Source: Megascapheus bottae (Eukaryota > Chordata > Mammalia > Rodentia > Geomyidae). Taken from it: 64,000 nucleotides of DNA. The stretch covers positions 1,686,001-1,750,000 of the forward strand of contig JANJXV010000161.1 of the NCBI GenBank assembly GCA_024803745.1. Reading direction: 5' to 3'. Under the pieces are notes generated by a model. It was not told the DNA's origin and did no database searches. It was given only the letters and a program-made list of their open reading frames with translations. Each line of letters begins with the position of its first letter. The stretch's first letter is position 1. This document shows, piece by piece, positions 8,691 to 20,770 of this stretch. The position numbers and the translations under genes are program-made.

Positions 8691-11600
8691 TTGCCTCTTT
8701 TACCCTTTTTTTGGCCCCACCACAGGCATGGTATCTACCTTCCTATGTTCTCTCCACCTGCCCCCAGACAGGGGTCTGACAGATGCTTTCGACCCACTTA
8801 TTCATGTCCTCCTCTGTATTGGCTGACAGCTAAGATATGCACTCACTTGTCTGGATGCCAAACACAAAGCCATGTGATTGTTTCTCAGTCTGGAACATCC
8901 TATCAGATTTATAGCACCACAGAGGGTCAGGTTGATGCTCCTCCAGGGCTTCTTAAATTGTTCTCATATTAATCCACAACACGTTTGTCATCACTTGTCC
9001 AGCTAATTCATGGACTAAAGCAGCATTCCCTACAAACTTAGATCCCAATACCATGAGGACACTCAAGGGTGCATTAGGAGTGTGACCTGAAGGTGGATGT
9101 GAGCCTGTCTAAGTTGGAGGGGATTTCTCCACCACAGGAAATGGAATACAAATTTAGAATCTGCTTTCATGAGGTGACAATCTCTGGCAGATGTTCTTAT
9201 CAAATGTGGCACTGCCTACTTCCAGCTTAAAACATGGGTTGATGACCCAGCATAACAGAGAATGTATTCACCCCGGCCCAAAACATAGGCTGGGACCCTG
9301 AACTTTCAGGTAGCATTTGGCTTTGAAGGTCATGAGATCTTAGTCTATAAATGATGAGCCCCCTCCCGTGAGGCATAGCAAACGGAGCCAAAGTGCAACC
9401 CAGTTAAGCACCAGATCAAGCTTCCCTTCTACAGTAGGGTATGGTTTGAAAACTGTGCATAGCTTCTGTTTGAAGCCAGTCCAGAAAGGAAAGTCCATGA
9501 AACTCTCATTTCCAGTTAACTGCCAAGAAAAAGCCAAAGATAGAGATGAAACTCAAGAGAGCTAGAGAGCCATCTGAAAAGAATGGTTACACCCTGCAAC
9601 ATCCTCATTACCTGATCTTGAAAACATCTCTGCGTGCATCCCAGCATGCAGCCAGCATCTGGGATTGACAGTGACCCCTGCGCCCATTGGCAATCTGCAC
9701 TGTCTCTGACATCTGTAATGTGAACCTCATTCTGTTGGGTTTGTGAAGCGGTGTCAACCCTGCAGAAGGACCCAACTGTGCCCTAACTCCCACTGTCCCC
9801 TGGGGCCCCTAGCATTCCCCCATCTGCACCCCTCCTGTGGCTTCTGATCCTATGGAGCCCTCCTGCCCTGTCCAACATTCACATGAAGTGCATATTTCTT
9901 CTCCTGGGGCAACTTCTCCACAGAGAGTACATGACATGCCCACTCTCCAGGCACGGGGAGATCCTGCCAAAGTAGCAAATCAGTGATAAGGACATAAAGT
10001 GATGAATAGTATTTTAGATCCTGATGGTAGACAGTCTGCAAAATCCAAGGGAGAATGGAATTGGAGGGGACCAGCGATCAGGATGTGGGCATGGAGCTTC
10101 CCTGCCAAGGGGGTAGGGGAAGTCACAGGCTGGGGGATGCACAGGATGATCCATGGGCCCTGTGCAGCTACTGGGTCACCCCCTTCTGCATCTCAGCCTT
10201 TGGCTTTGAGCTCTGTGATCGTCAAGATGTGCACAGACTGTGCTCTGGCTGGCAGAAGAAAGGACCCTGGGAAGACAATTGTAGACCCTTTGTGAGTGTA
10301 GGAAGGGTTAGGCTGGACACCCAGTCCAAGAGGAGCTAAAACTGGAGTCGAGGGGTGTGCAAGGAGTGGGTGTGAGGGTTGTGGGCAGTCACAGTCACGG
10401 CAGAGGTGGCTCTGTCTGTGGGGTGAGTGCCTCCCTGCAGGCACAGAACTGGACATATCAGAGATCCACATGAAAAGGAAAAGCTGGAAATGGCACTATG
10501 GTACAAATGGTAGAGCATCATCCTTGAGCAAAAGAGCTCAGGGACAATACCCAGGACCTGAGTTCAAGCCTCATGACTGTAAAAGAAAAAGAACCAGGAC
10601 TATGAGATGGAACCTGGTACTCTCTTGGTCTAATCAGAAACAAGAAGAGGCCGGGATAGGCTGTGGAAAAACACAGAGAACATCTTCCCCCAGCTCATCC
10701 TGTCCTGCATGCAGGGACAGCCATGTAACTAGGGCTACGGTGAGAACATCTTCACCCCTGTGCTGCCATCTGAATTGTAGGCCTCTGTCCTGGCATGGGG
10801 TGTCCTGATGGCTGAGCAGGTGCCCTAACCCTAGATGGAGAGCAGCCACTGACTGTGGTAGCTAAGGAGAGACCTTTTCCATAGCTATCAGGCCACCCAG
10901 CATGGGAGCCATAACCACCCCCCACCCAGGTAGAGGCCAATGGTTCTCCAGGTGCTACTAACATTGCCCCACCCCTAGCTCTGGGTACACGTGACATTCC
11001 CTCCACAAGGAGCAGGACTAAGTGAAGGATCAGGAAGCTGCCTATGGGCTTCAGATGATGGCCAGGCTGGCACTACAGATGGCCTCACTCTGTCACCACC
11101 TTCCCCTGCCTCCATCATTCCTCCATCATGCCTCTCTACCTCCCACCCATTAACCTTGGAAACCAATGAACTGGGCTCTCATCATTCCTCTCATCTCTTC
11201 ACCCACTTTGTCATACGTCCATCCCTCTGTCACTTCCACCCCACACACATCCCACCACCAGCCACCCTCTAGCTTATGAGGATCTCAGAGGAAGCTCTTG
11301 GTGAAGGGCTTGTGACCACAAAACAGTTACTATCACCCGCTCCGGCCTGATCCACCACAGAATAAGAACAGCCAAGCAGGCACACACTGCAGCAGAGTTG
11401 CTCTGCTGCCATTCTGATTTCTTCATGGCCAAGACTTGGCTCTCCTCAGCCTCTCAGCTCAGTAACCAGAACATTGTGCTTTCACAGAGCCATGGCTTCC
11501 AGTCTCCATGGACACAATGACATCAAGGTGATGCCAACTTCCCCATCTCTATATACTTCTAACTATGGGATGGGAGCTGAGGTTCTCTTCTGTCACTCCA

Positions 11601-11837
11601 TCCGCTAAGAGGCTCATGCAGATTACTATCCTTTGCTCATCATGGTGACTCTTTGGTTAACAAGTCACTGCTGGGCTTCCAGTTCACCACATATAGAACC
11701 CATACTCCAACACTTTTCTTAGAAGGACTGATGACTTTTAAATATTCTCTAGTTTTAAATTTCTAGTTCCTTCTCTCTTTCATTTATATATTTCCCTTCC
11801 TCACATCCTTCTCTTTTTTACCTTCCTTCTTTCATTC
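8691..11837. other. Unique sequence, no gene recognised
   Basis: Several open frames of 60-110 codons overlap on both strands here, but none has a recognisable domain, a codon pattern or flanking splice signals that I can support. Apart from one SINE at 10470-10595 I see no repeat family. Base composition is richer in G+C at 10.0-11.2 kb than in the surroundings. Confidence 0.5.
10470..10595 (+). repeat. ID-type SINE monomer
   Basis: 'aatggtagagcatcatcctt' and 'gagttcaagcctcatgactg' followed by an A-rich tail. Confidence 0.65.
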
Positions 11838-12110
11838 CTGGCCTTGAACTCAAAACCTGGAGCTTTTTCTTAGCTTTTCTTTGCTGAAGGTAGCACTCTA
11901 GCTCTTGAGCCACAGCTCTACTTCAATCTTTGTTCTTGCTCTAAACTGGGAGTATGAGTCTCATGCATTTTTCCCTTTGCTGGGTTGGTTTTAAACCACA
12001 ATACTAAGATCAGGATCCTGAATATGCCTCGGATTACAGGTATTATCTAATCAAAACAAATTCCTGATTTCTTTTTTAGACATAATTAGTTCTTTCAGGT
12101 GAGCCACCAG
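11838..12110 (-). repeat. Composite SINE, diverged
   Basis: Antisense: 'ggccttgaactcaaaacctg', 'gaaggtagcactctagctct', 'ggattacagg'. Confidence 0.55.
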
Positions 12111-12999
12111 CCACTCATGCAAGAGCATTGCAGGATCCCAGCATTCATCTTGTCTCCAGTCTTATTCCATCCATCTCACAATGGTCATCTAAAACACCCT
12201 GCTGCATGCTTGAAGTCGCAAGGAACGTTCTCAACGCCATGAGAAGCCCCCTTAAGCTCTGCCTCAGACATGCCCAGCCCCCATCCCACTTCCACATGAG
12301 CATTTGATTAGGAGAAATTTCCTGAGTACATCATCATCTTTTCCTCACCATTCAAATTTCATCTTTGGAGTCATTTCTCCCAGACAAAGAGGAACATGAT
12401 CCATGGTTTGATAGCAGCTCCAGCTTCATAGTCCCAGCCACCAACACCCCCCCCCATTACCTTGCCAGACACCTGAATTCAAGAACAATGTTTTCACTAC
12501 CCCTGACTCTTATCAAATGTTTTAACTTATACAGTGCATTAAAATAATTTTACTAAATGGAATAAACACATGGCATCAAGCTTCAGAATCTTTGCACCTG
12601 AACTTTTAGTGAATAACAGACACACCACCATTTCTGTAGCCAACAGAAATCTTAGCTTTGAGATTTCAGCATTCCTGGTATCCAAGTTTGGATGTGCTAA
12701 CACTGCCCTTAATGAGGCACTTCAACCACACAATCCCACAACAATCACTGTCATTTGACATTCACTGGTAGGTGGTGCTAGGAAAAAGACTGATGTGCCA
12801 ACTCCATGCTGGCTTGACCTATGCCATCTTCAAACCTGGAGCAAGTGGGGCTCCTCTCTCCGTGACATCTTTTGTGTACTACCCCAGGAGGACCTTTACC
12901 TTGAGTCAAAATTATGAAGACTATCTCTACCAGCAAAGATTCCAGTGAGATGTGCCTACATGGATAAAGCTAAAATCTCACTAAAGTGAGGTTGTTGGC
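12111..12999. other. Unique sequence, nothing recognised
   Basis: No repeat, RNA gene or convincing exon is seen. The longest open frames are about 60 codons and show no motif. Confidence 0.5.
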
Positions 13000-13212
13000 A
13001 GTGCTGGAGCCTGAACTCAGGGCGTGGGCACTAAGCATTTGTACTCAAGACTAGCCCTTTACCACTTGAGCCCAAACTCCATTCCCAGCTGTTTTTATTT
13101 TTGGTAGTAAGAATCTATCAGACTTTCCTGTTCTAGGTGACTTGGAACTTCCATACTCAGATCTCAGCCTCCTGACCAGCCTGGATTAAAAGTGTGGATC
13201 AGCCATGCGCCA
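13000..13212 (-). repeat. Composite SINE
   Basis: Antisense: 'agcctgaactcagggcgtgg', 'caagactagccctttaccac', 'ctcagcctcctgacc'. Confidence 0.6.
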
Positions 13213-13599
13213 CACCTGAGGACTTTGCCAGCACATTTTTTCCCAAAAATTAGAAGAGGAAGATGTGGGAGGGTTGGGCTCATCCTGCCCTGCATATGAA
13301 GGAGAGCATGAGCGCCTGAACTTCATTCCCTGTTGTAGGCTGCTAGAGGAAAAGGAAGCAAATAGGCACAGGCTGGCAGCAGATGCCACAGAACAACTTG
13401 TGACCAAGACTCCCAGAGCAGACCTCAGAATCAATGACAGAGTTGGATCTACCCAGTAACAGAGGCAGTGGTGGCACCTGAAACTGCGCGTTTGAGCCTT
13501 TGCTGCTAGTAAACAGGGCCACCTATGTCTCAATGAGAAAGGTGAGATTTTGGTGGAGAAGGTGAGATTAAACATTATGTATCATGCCAGAAGACAGAC

Positions 13600-14480
13600 T
13601 ATAAGGGGTCTTTTATTATTCCAAGTGAAATTTTGGATTTCCTCTTCTGTTTCTTTAAAGAATGACATTGGGATATTGATGAATATTGCACTGAATTTGT
13701 AGATAGTCCCTATCAAGATTGCCATTTTTACAATATTACTTTTTCCAAACCAGGAGCATAGGTTTTTGCATTTCCTCAGGTCTGCGTTAATTTCCTTCTC
13801 CAGAGTTTATAGTTCCATCAAAAAGGTGCTTTACATTAAGTTAATTCCTAGGTATTTTATTTTCTTTGATAGCAAAATGAGTTGCTATCCTGATTCTTAC
13901 CTCATTCCTCTCATTTGTTGGCATATAGGAAGGCAGTTAACATTGAGGGTTAATTTTATACCCTGCTTCCTTACCAAAGTTTTATATCAGCTCAAGCAGC
14001 TTCGGAGTAGAGTCTATAGGGTTCTTTAAATACAGAATCATGTCATCTGTAAGGAGAGAAAGTTTCAGTTCCTCTTTCCCTTTTCCTCCTCACTCCAGTT
14101 AGAATGGCCAAGATCCAGAAATCTAATAACGTATGCTGGAGGGGATGTGGCCAGGAGGGATCACTACTACACTGCTGGTGGGATTGCAAACTCGTTCAAC
14201 CACTATGGAAAGCACTATGGCAGTATCCCAAAAAGACTAAACATAGAGCTCCCCTGTGATCCAGCAATTTCACTACTTGACAATCGTCCAGATAGGACAC
14301 ACTAAATTCACTAGAACAATAACATTTATCACAGCACTATTTACTATAACAAAGGTATGGAATCAACCCAGATGCCCGTCAGTTGATGAGTAGATCAAAT
14401 ATGGTGTTTTTACACAATGGAATTCTGTGCTTCTGTCAGAAAGAATGACATAGACGAATTTGTAAGGAAATAGAAAGACT
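13600..14480. mobile_element. L1 ORF2 fragment with inverted 5' half
   Basis: 13600-14093 matches the minus-strand orientation of L1 ORF2 between the downstream RT region and the region just past FADD (compare 31960-32450 in U1). At 14094 the orientation flips. 14095-14480 reads as ORF2 C-terminal sequence on the plus strand, including the Cys-rich motif [16 protein letters not shown] and QPRCPSVDE-like residues. The ORF2 segment that should lie between is missing. This layout is the classic outcome of twin priming during L1 insertion. Both halves carry frame breaks, and the element is older than the array L1s. Confidence 0.8.
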
Positions 14481-14489
14481 GTAAAGTTT

Positions 14490-14656
14490 AGAAATTAGTT
14501 TCTGTCTCCTTCTCTCTCTCCTTCTCTATCTCTGTAAAATTTAGAAGTTCCTGTTTCTCTCTCTTTTCTCTCTTTCTCTCTCTCTTTCTGTCTCTCTCTT
14601 TCTGTCTCTCTCTGTCTCTCTCTGTCTCTCTCTGTCTCTCTCTGTCTCTCTCTCTG

Positions 14657-14748
<92 letters not shown>
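14490..14748. repeat. (CT)n / (CTGT)n simple repeat
   Basis: About 260 nt of CT and CTGT units. The Arg/Glu-rich minus-strand frames across it are low-complexity artefacts. Confidence 0.95.
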
Positions 14749-14925
14749 CAATCCTTAGGCTTGAACTCAGGGCCTGAGCTACTTTTGCTCAAGGTTAGCA
14801 CTCTACCATTTGGACCACAGTGCTGCTTCTGGCTTGCTCTTTTCACGTAGTATTGAGGAATCTAACCCAGGCCTTCATTCTTGATAGGTTAGCACTCTAC
14901 CACTAAGCCACACAGTCAGCTTTTA
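14749..14925 (-). repeat. ID-dimer SINE
   Basis: Antisense: 'aggcttgaactcagggcctg' to 'ctaccactaagccacacag'. Confidence 0.7.
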
Positions 14926-14929
14926 GAGG

Positions 14930-17135
14930 TTTCTGACAAAGGTTTTCCTACATGCTATTATTTCTTCTGTGAGTGCTCTTAATGCTTGCTGAAGGTTGAC
15001 TTTGTTTAGAAGACTTCCCCTAATGCTCCCATATAGAGATTCTATATACAGATGAATGTTTTTCATTACTCAGAATTTCTCTATTGTGTATGTTCTGAAA
15101 TGTACTGAAGACTGACTTCTGATTAAAAGTCATTGCACATTTGTTGTATTCATTAGTTTTCTTTTCTTCTATGGGAATCAGGTTTGTGATGAACACAGAA
15201 GTATGCCTTCCAGGTCAAACACTTTCCACATTTGTAATATTCATAAGGTTTTTCTCTCCTATGTGCATTTTATACTTAGTCATGCGTTCATGATGGATTT
15301 TTCATATTCTTATATTCATACGATTTTTATCCTGTGTCTGTGTGGTATCATGCAAACTCAACTATGAGTTCTTCAAAAAAATTTCCCTTTCATTTTATTC
15401 ATAGGATTCTATCCTGTGGGTGTTTAGTGATAAATCTTGACTTGTGCCTTCTGGGGAAAAGACTGAACATTTGCTACATTCATTAAGGGTTTTATCTTGT
15501 GTTGGTTCTGTGACACAAGCTGAGTTTTCTTCCACAGACTAAAAAGTCTTTCTTATTTATTACATTGCTAAGGCTTCTCATATGTGTGAACTCTCTTACG
15601 CTTCCTGAAGGGTGAATACTGCACGAAAGACTTTCAACTTTGGTTATATTCCTAAGGTTTCTAATATGTGTGAATTCTGTTATGCCTCCTGTAATGTGAC
15701 TTCCATCTGAAGGTCTTACCACATTTGATGCACTCGTACAGTTTCTCTCCGGTGTGTGTTCTCTGATGCAATTTGAGGGAAGACTTCCATTTGAAAGACA
15801 TTCCACATCGGTTACATTCATAAGGTTTTTCTCCTGTTTGAATTGTCTTATGCATGTTGAGGTTTGGCTTCTGTGTGAAGGACTTTCCATATATGTTACA
15901 CTCAAAAGGTGTTTCTCCTGAGTATATTCTCTGATGAACATGGAGTTTTGCCTTCCATTTGAAAGACTTTCCGCATTCCCTACATGCATAAGTTTTCTCT
16001 ACTGTGTGTGTTCTATTATGCCCATCAAGATATGACTTCCACTTGAAGGTCTTTCCACATTTGTTGCACACATAAGGTTTCTCTCCTGTGTGTGTTCTTT
16101 GATGCAATTTGAGGGAAGATTTCTGTCTGAAAGACTTTACACATTTGTTACATTCATAAGGTTTCACTCCTGTGTGTATTCTCTGATGAACACGAAGTTT
16201 TCCCTTCCCTTGGAAAGACTTTCCACATTCATTACACTTATAAGATTTCTCTCCTGTGTGTGTTATTTGATGAACTCGAAGGTGTATCTTCTGGGTGAAA
16301 GACTTTTCACATTTGTTACATTCATAAGGTTTCTCTTCTGTGTGTCTTCTCTGGTGCAAAGTGAGGTATGATTTCAGTCTAAAAGTATTCCCACATTTAT
16401 CCCATTAAAGATTTCTCTTCTGTGTGAGATCTCTGATGTGTGCTGAGAGCTGAATTCTGGGCAGAAATTTTATTACGTTCCTCATATTCATAAGGTTTGT
16501 CTTCTCTTGGAGATCGAGGTTGGAGCGTCAGGTCTGACTTCTCAGAAATTAATTTTCACACTTGATGTACGCATCACATATCTCAGGATATTTGCTCTGA
16601 GGTATTGTAAGGCGTATTTCATTACTGAAAGATTTCTCACATTCACTACATGTATGAGGAGTCTCTCCTGTGTACATTTTCGGATGTGTAGTGATGGTCT
16701 GTGTTAAGTACAATATTTTTCATCACACAGTACATTTAGCAGTTTTCCTCCCTCCCTGAAGAATTTCTTGGGCAGGGAGAACAGAATTATGATACTGCAG
16801 ATCTTTTGGACTGTCACAATCATGAATAAAATGCTCTGAATATCCGATGGATTTTTTGAGAACAGGAGACATACGAGATCCAAATGCAGCATGCATCTCA
16901 TCAGGCTTAGGAGACAGAAGCATGTTCTGACACTTAATGAACTCCTCAGTCCTCACCCCTAAGTTGTTACCGTTATTACTAATCAGCTCTGGATTATGTG
17001 TAGAGCTCAAATTTAAAGTTGTGGCAAATCTCACGTTTTCCTCCACTTCGATACTACTTGCAACTGCTACTTCACAAAGACATTCCTGTGGACATTCCTG
17101 GCAGGTCTTGAACACATTTTCCATTACCTGGACAT
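14930..17135 (-). pseudogene. Zinc-finger exon of the KRAB-ZNF gene
   Basis: The acceptor is at 17136-17137 ('cattttag'). The linker frame then runs from VMENVFKTCQECPQEC to a stop at about 16723. A degenerate finger (HTCSECEKSFSNE) follows at about 16.65 kb with more stops. A frame change at about 16.40 kb destroys the start of the next finger (DKCGNTFRLKSYLTLHQ). The main run of fingers follows at 15661-16359. From 15660 to about 14930 the 84-nt finger periodicity continues with stops and lost Cys/His, showing that the ancestral array was longer. Confidence 0.75.
15661..16359 (-). pseudogene. Open run of eight C2H2 fingers
   Basis: An open frame of 232 codons holds eight 28-residue fingers with TGEKPY-type linkers. 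Fingers 1-4, 7 and 8 keep C-x2-C and H-x3-H. Finger 5 ends HQRIY, losing its last His. Finger 6 reads ECNIYGKSF and MHKTIQ, losing one Cys and one His. Helix segments QKIHLRVH, GKGKLRVH, QKSSLKLH, WKSYLDGH, WKSSLKLH and WKSHYRRH are similar to each other, pointing to recent internal duplication of fingers. The frame begins after the upstream frame change and ends at a TAG after RIHTY. Confidence 0.8.
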
Positions 17136-17343
17136 CTAAAATGAGTCATAGAAAAAAAGACACAAACATACATGAGATACAAATATTCCTTACTGTAAAG
17201 GTAATGACTTTACTTTCCCATCCTAAGTGTTAGATATTTTAAAATATAAAAGTGGAAATTGATTTGTGAGAAATATATGCTTTTCTCCCTAACATATTAA
17301 GAAAATGATATTTTACAATGACCAATAATGTTTTTCTGTGTTT

Positions 17344-17666
17344 TAGTTCTCTTTTTTTGTATTTTTTTATTGTAATTAGTAAAAGGGTTACATGATATTG
17401 GCCAGAGAGAAGGTGCATTAATTCACATACATTGATACCCTTTCACATGTCTTGTTACCGGTATCCCTCCCCCCCCCACACCCTCCACCCGTCTTGATTT
17501 TACCCCCTTCCCTATCAAATTTCAAATATCCAAATACAAATAAATTCAATAAATCAGATGACAAAGTGAGATACTATACCAATATGAGATAACCAAGGGA
17601 CAGCAAAGGAGTGCTCCAGTGGCGCAATAGGTTAGCGCACGGTACTTATATAATAGTTCTCATTTT
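17344..17666 (-). mobile_element. Short L1 insertion with tRNA half, TSD-bounded
   Basis: The repeat 'tagttctc' occurs at 17344-17351 and 17654-17661. On the right it continues as 'atttt' and on the left as T-rich sequence, giving a target-site duplication of up to 13 nt with one mismatch and a TTTT/A-type cleavage site expected of L1 endonuclease. Inside are poly(T), the last 255 nt or so of an L1 3' end on the minus strand (to about 17606), six extra bases, and a tRNA-derived segment. The L1 part matches the 3' ends of the array L1s (for example 30267-30525). Confidence 0.8.
17613..17650 (+). tRNA. 5' half of tRNA-Ile(UAU), truncated pseudogene
   Basis: The 38 nt begin with the acceptor-strand start GCTCCAG, then TG, a D-arm reading GCGCAATAGGTTAGCGC, then the 5' strand of the anticodon stem and CTTATA carrying the anticodon TAT. 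The 3' half (variable loop, T-arm, acceptor 3' strand) is absent. This is recognised from mammalian tRNA-Ile(UAU) by memory. It cannot be a working tRNA gene. It starts exactly at tRNA nucleotide 1 and ends within the anticodon loop. Confidence 0.75.
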
Positions 17667-17887
17667 ATATCACAGGAAATATTTATTGAAATTACCCAAC
17701 TATGTATTGCTACAGTTTTAAGCTGAGTACTACCTATACTATACCTGCAGCTGTTTTTTTTCAAATACTGTTTTGTTTATACATTGAGGAATAGCTGCCT
17801 TTCTTTTATTTTTGAGAAATAATCTAAATATTGTGCTGTTTTGCATCTTTTTAAAACTTTCTTTTCTTTTCTTTTCTTTTTTTTTGT

Positions 17888-18050
17888 AGTTCATAGGCCT
17901 CGGCCCTGTCCCTGAACACTTCAGCAGAAGACTATAACCCCTATCCTTGAGCTACAGCCCCACTTCCTGTTTTCTAGAGTTAACTACTGATAAGAGTCTC
18001 ACGTCCTGAGTACCAGATAGGATTACCTTACCCAGTTTCAATGCTGTTTG
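17888..18050 (-). repeat. SINE fragment (composite type)
   Basis: Antisense: 'gtccctgaacacttcagcag', 'actgataagagtctcac' and a short end of the B1-like half. Confidence 0.5.
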
Positions 18051-18371
18051 CTTATTAACCGTTAAGTGAGGAACACGAATTTTTTCAAGATTCAGCGGCC
18101 ACAAGTTTGGTTTATATGTCTGTTTGCCTTTGATCCAAGCAAGAACGATTCTTGAGAGTAAGGTCTTACACCTATATCCCTTCAGTTACAACTTCTCACT
18201 AAAGTCTCAATTTAGGTATTTGTGGGAATTTTGAAATTTATTTCTTTCCATTTGAAGTCTTATAAAAATTCCTTTCTAACACTCCTGTCCCTCAGAACCA
18301 TGGAAGACCAGAAAATCCCCAGCTCATTGTCTAGTTAATTTTCTTATGTTGATTGAAACTTTGTTGTTTTT

Positions 18372-18556
18372 TTTTCCTTCCATTCCTGGGTTTGAACTTA
18401 GGACCTAACCACTGTCCTTGGGTTTTCTCAAGACTAGAACCCTACCAATGAATTCATTACTTCTGGCTTTTTCTATGTATGTTGTAATAAGGAATCAAAC
18501 CTCTGTCTTTGTGCATGCTAGGCAAGCACTCTACCACTAGGCTCAATTTCTGGTGG
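18372..18556 (-). repeat. ID-dimer SINE
   Basis: Antisense: 'tgggtttgaacttaggacct' to 'ctctaccactaggctcaatt'. Confidence 0.7.
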
Positions 18557-18687
18557 AAACGTCTGGTTTTTAATACCAGTCTCTTCCTACCAGCATAAAG
18601 ATATTATCCTTATCAGAGAATAATGCCCTGACATATTCTTTGTTTGCTCAATCATTTATAGTCTTAGTTTTAAAGAAATGAAAGAAT

Positions 18688-18693
18688 GATATT

Positions 18694-18727
<34 letters not shown>

Positions 18728-18752
18728 TTTCCTTCCTTCCCTCTTTCTTCCC

Positions 18753-18822
<70 letters not shown>

Positions 18823-18830
18823 TTTCTTGT
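18688..18830. repeat. (CTTT)n simple repeat
   Basis: About 140 nt of CTTT units with CCTT interruptions, lying beside a SINE start. Confidence 0.95.
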
Positions 18831-19065
18831 TTTGCGGTCATGGGACTTGAATTCTAGACCTGGCTGTTCTTCCTGAGCTCTTCAGCTCAAGGCTACTGCC
18901 CTATGTCTTTAGACTCAACCCCACTTCTCATTTTCTATTGGTTCATTGGAGAGAAGAGTCTAAGGTGTTTTTGTGATAGGTCAGTCTTTCAACCTTGATC
19001 CTCAGATCTCAGCCTCCTAAGTAGCTAGGATTACAGGCATGAGCCACGGGCTCATGGCTTTCTCA
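18831..19065 (-). repeat. Composite SINE, well preserved
   Basis: Antisense copy with both halves clear: 'ctgagctcttcagctcaagg' and 'cctcctaagtagctaggatt' with 'acaggcatgagccac'. Confidence 0.8.
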
Positions 19066-19156
19066 TTTTATTTTGTTTCACAGTGATTTCTACAGAGAAA
19101 TCTAACTTTAACTCTACTGCCACATAGAATTCATCATATCACCCTATGATTCTTGG

Positions 19157-19330
19157 TGCCGGGGGTTTGGGCTAGCATGCACAAAGACCTGGTTCAGTTC
19201 CTTGGTACTACATACAAAGAAAAAGCCAGAAGTGGTGCTATGACTCAAGAAGTAGAGAGCTAGCCTTGAGAAAACCCAAGGACCATGCTCAGGCCCTGAG
19301 ACCAAGCATAGGATTGGGAAAAGAAAATGA
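19157..19330 (+). repeat. ID-dimer SINE
   Basis: Plus strand: 'tggttcagttccttggtact', then 'agtggtgctatgactcaaga' and an A-rich end. Confidence 0.65.
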
Positions 19331-19471
19331 TTCTTGATTCATTCACAAAGAATTCCATAGGTTCCACACAGGATTTAGGGTAACTAAGAATATTATTGCT
19401 CAGTACATCACAACATGAACTTACCAATGGGGCTCAGGCTCCAACATCAATATGAAGATGCATTCACTCAC

Positions 19472-19561
19472 CTGTGATATTCTTGTCAGAGGAATTTCCT
19501 ATCCAGAGTTCTGCACAGTGCTCTAGCTTGTCAATTAATACAGGTTTTGGAACACAGGGCC
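19472..19561 (-). pseudogene. KRAB-B exon
   Basis: Bounded by an acceptor (complement of 'ctgtaaat', reading 'atttacag') and a donor 'gtgagt'. The 90-nt exon reads CVPKPVLIDKLEHCAELWIG, the usual KRAB-B pattern in which a C-x-x-KP stretch leads to LE and then EPW-like residues. No stop is seen in it. Confidence 0.75.
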
Positions 19562-19684
19562 CTGTAAATTAGAAACAGTAGAGAATTATTGCTTATGCTG
19601 TGTCATCATTGCTTTAAGTTCGCAGACATCCTACTCACAAGTTATCTATTAAATCTTTTCTCTCATTTCTCACTGGCTCCATGG

Positions 19685-19985
19685 TTGACTTTTCCCCAGC
19701 TCTGGATTCATTTTGTATGGCATAAACTTAGCTGTCTTGCTCAAGGCTAGAAAAATACCAGTTTGAGTCCCAGCTTCACTTACATGCATAGGTCTTCATG
19801 CATGCTAGGCAAGCACTCAACCACAAAGTCAAACTCTTGACACTCCACTAACATTTTTGAGGGGTTACTTGGAGTTATAGAGTTTCATGGCAATTTTTAT
19901 GCCATTGCTGGCTTCAAATTAGAATTCTTAGATTTCTTCCTCCTGAATATTTTAAGATTACAGGCATGAAACATTGCACCTAGTG
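19685..19985 (-). repeat. SINE cluster, diverged
   Basis: Antisense ID piece ('aggcaagcactcaaccacaa') and a composite piece ('cctcctgaatattttaagat', 'acaggcatgaaac'). Confidence 0.55.
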
Positions 19986-20238
19986 CCAGGTTTCCATTAT
20001 AAACTCACTGTTTAGTGATTTGTAGATCCTATTTCCAATAATGATATATATTCTATTCTGGATGGTTTATCCACTTACAATTACTGTGTAAGTTTGGAAT
20101 GTTGTCTCCATTAGAGGAAACATAATTTAGAACTGTTGTCAAAGTATCCTGAATGTATCCTGAAGAATGAGTACAAAATTACCTTAGGTTTTCTTTAGAA
20201 AGTAATGATACTTCTCAGGGCCTGGAATCTTTCATTTA

Positions 20239-20451
<213 letters not shown>

Positions 20452-20584
20452 CTGGAATGGCACATTTTCATCAAGGAATTAGCACTGAGTTATAAACACA
20501 CAATGTCTGGAATTTTATTCTTTTTTTGTTGGAATTGTATTCCTTTACTTAAATGTTTAGACTTACATGAAATATTGACCTGAA

Positions 20585-20770
20585 AAGCTTAGGGATGGTG
20601 CCTAGGCCCAGACTTCAAGTCCCAAGACCCACAAAAAAATAAAAAGGCAAGCCACGTGTTGGTGGCTCACGCCTGTCATCCTAGCTACTCAGGAGACTGA
20701 GATCTGAGGACCATGGTTTCAAAGCCAGCCTGGCACAAAATTCCATGAGACTCCTTTCCAATTACCCACC
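20585..20770 (+). repeat. Composite SINE pieces
   Basis: 20645-20770 is a well-preserved B1-like half ('ggtggctcacgcctgtcatc'), preceded by an ID-like tail from an adjacent copy. Confidence 0.75.

Noticed and set aside
9999..11272. Overlapping frames of 60-112 codons in a G+C-richer stretch
   Set aside because: No motif, splice pattern or single preferred frame could be supported, so no gene is called.
14488..14846. Arg/Glu-rich frames on the minus strand
   Set aside because: They are low-complexity translation of the (CT)n repeat running into a SINE.
15492..15989. 165-codon minus-strand frame
   Set aside because: It is an out-of-frame reading of the zinc-finger repeats; the recurring pattern follows the 84-nt finger period.
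17613..17650. A functional tRNA-Ile gene
   Set aside because: The T-arm, variable loop and 3' acceptor strand are missing, and the segment lies within an L1 insertion.
18656..18841. Lys/Glu/Arg repeat peptide on the minus strand
   Set aside because: It is a translation of the (CTTT)n repeat.
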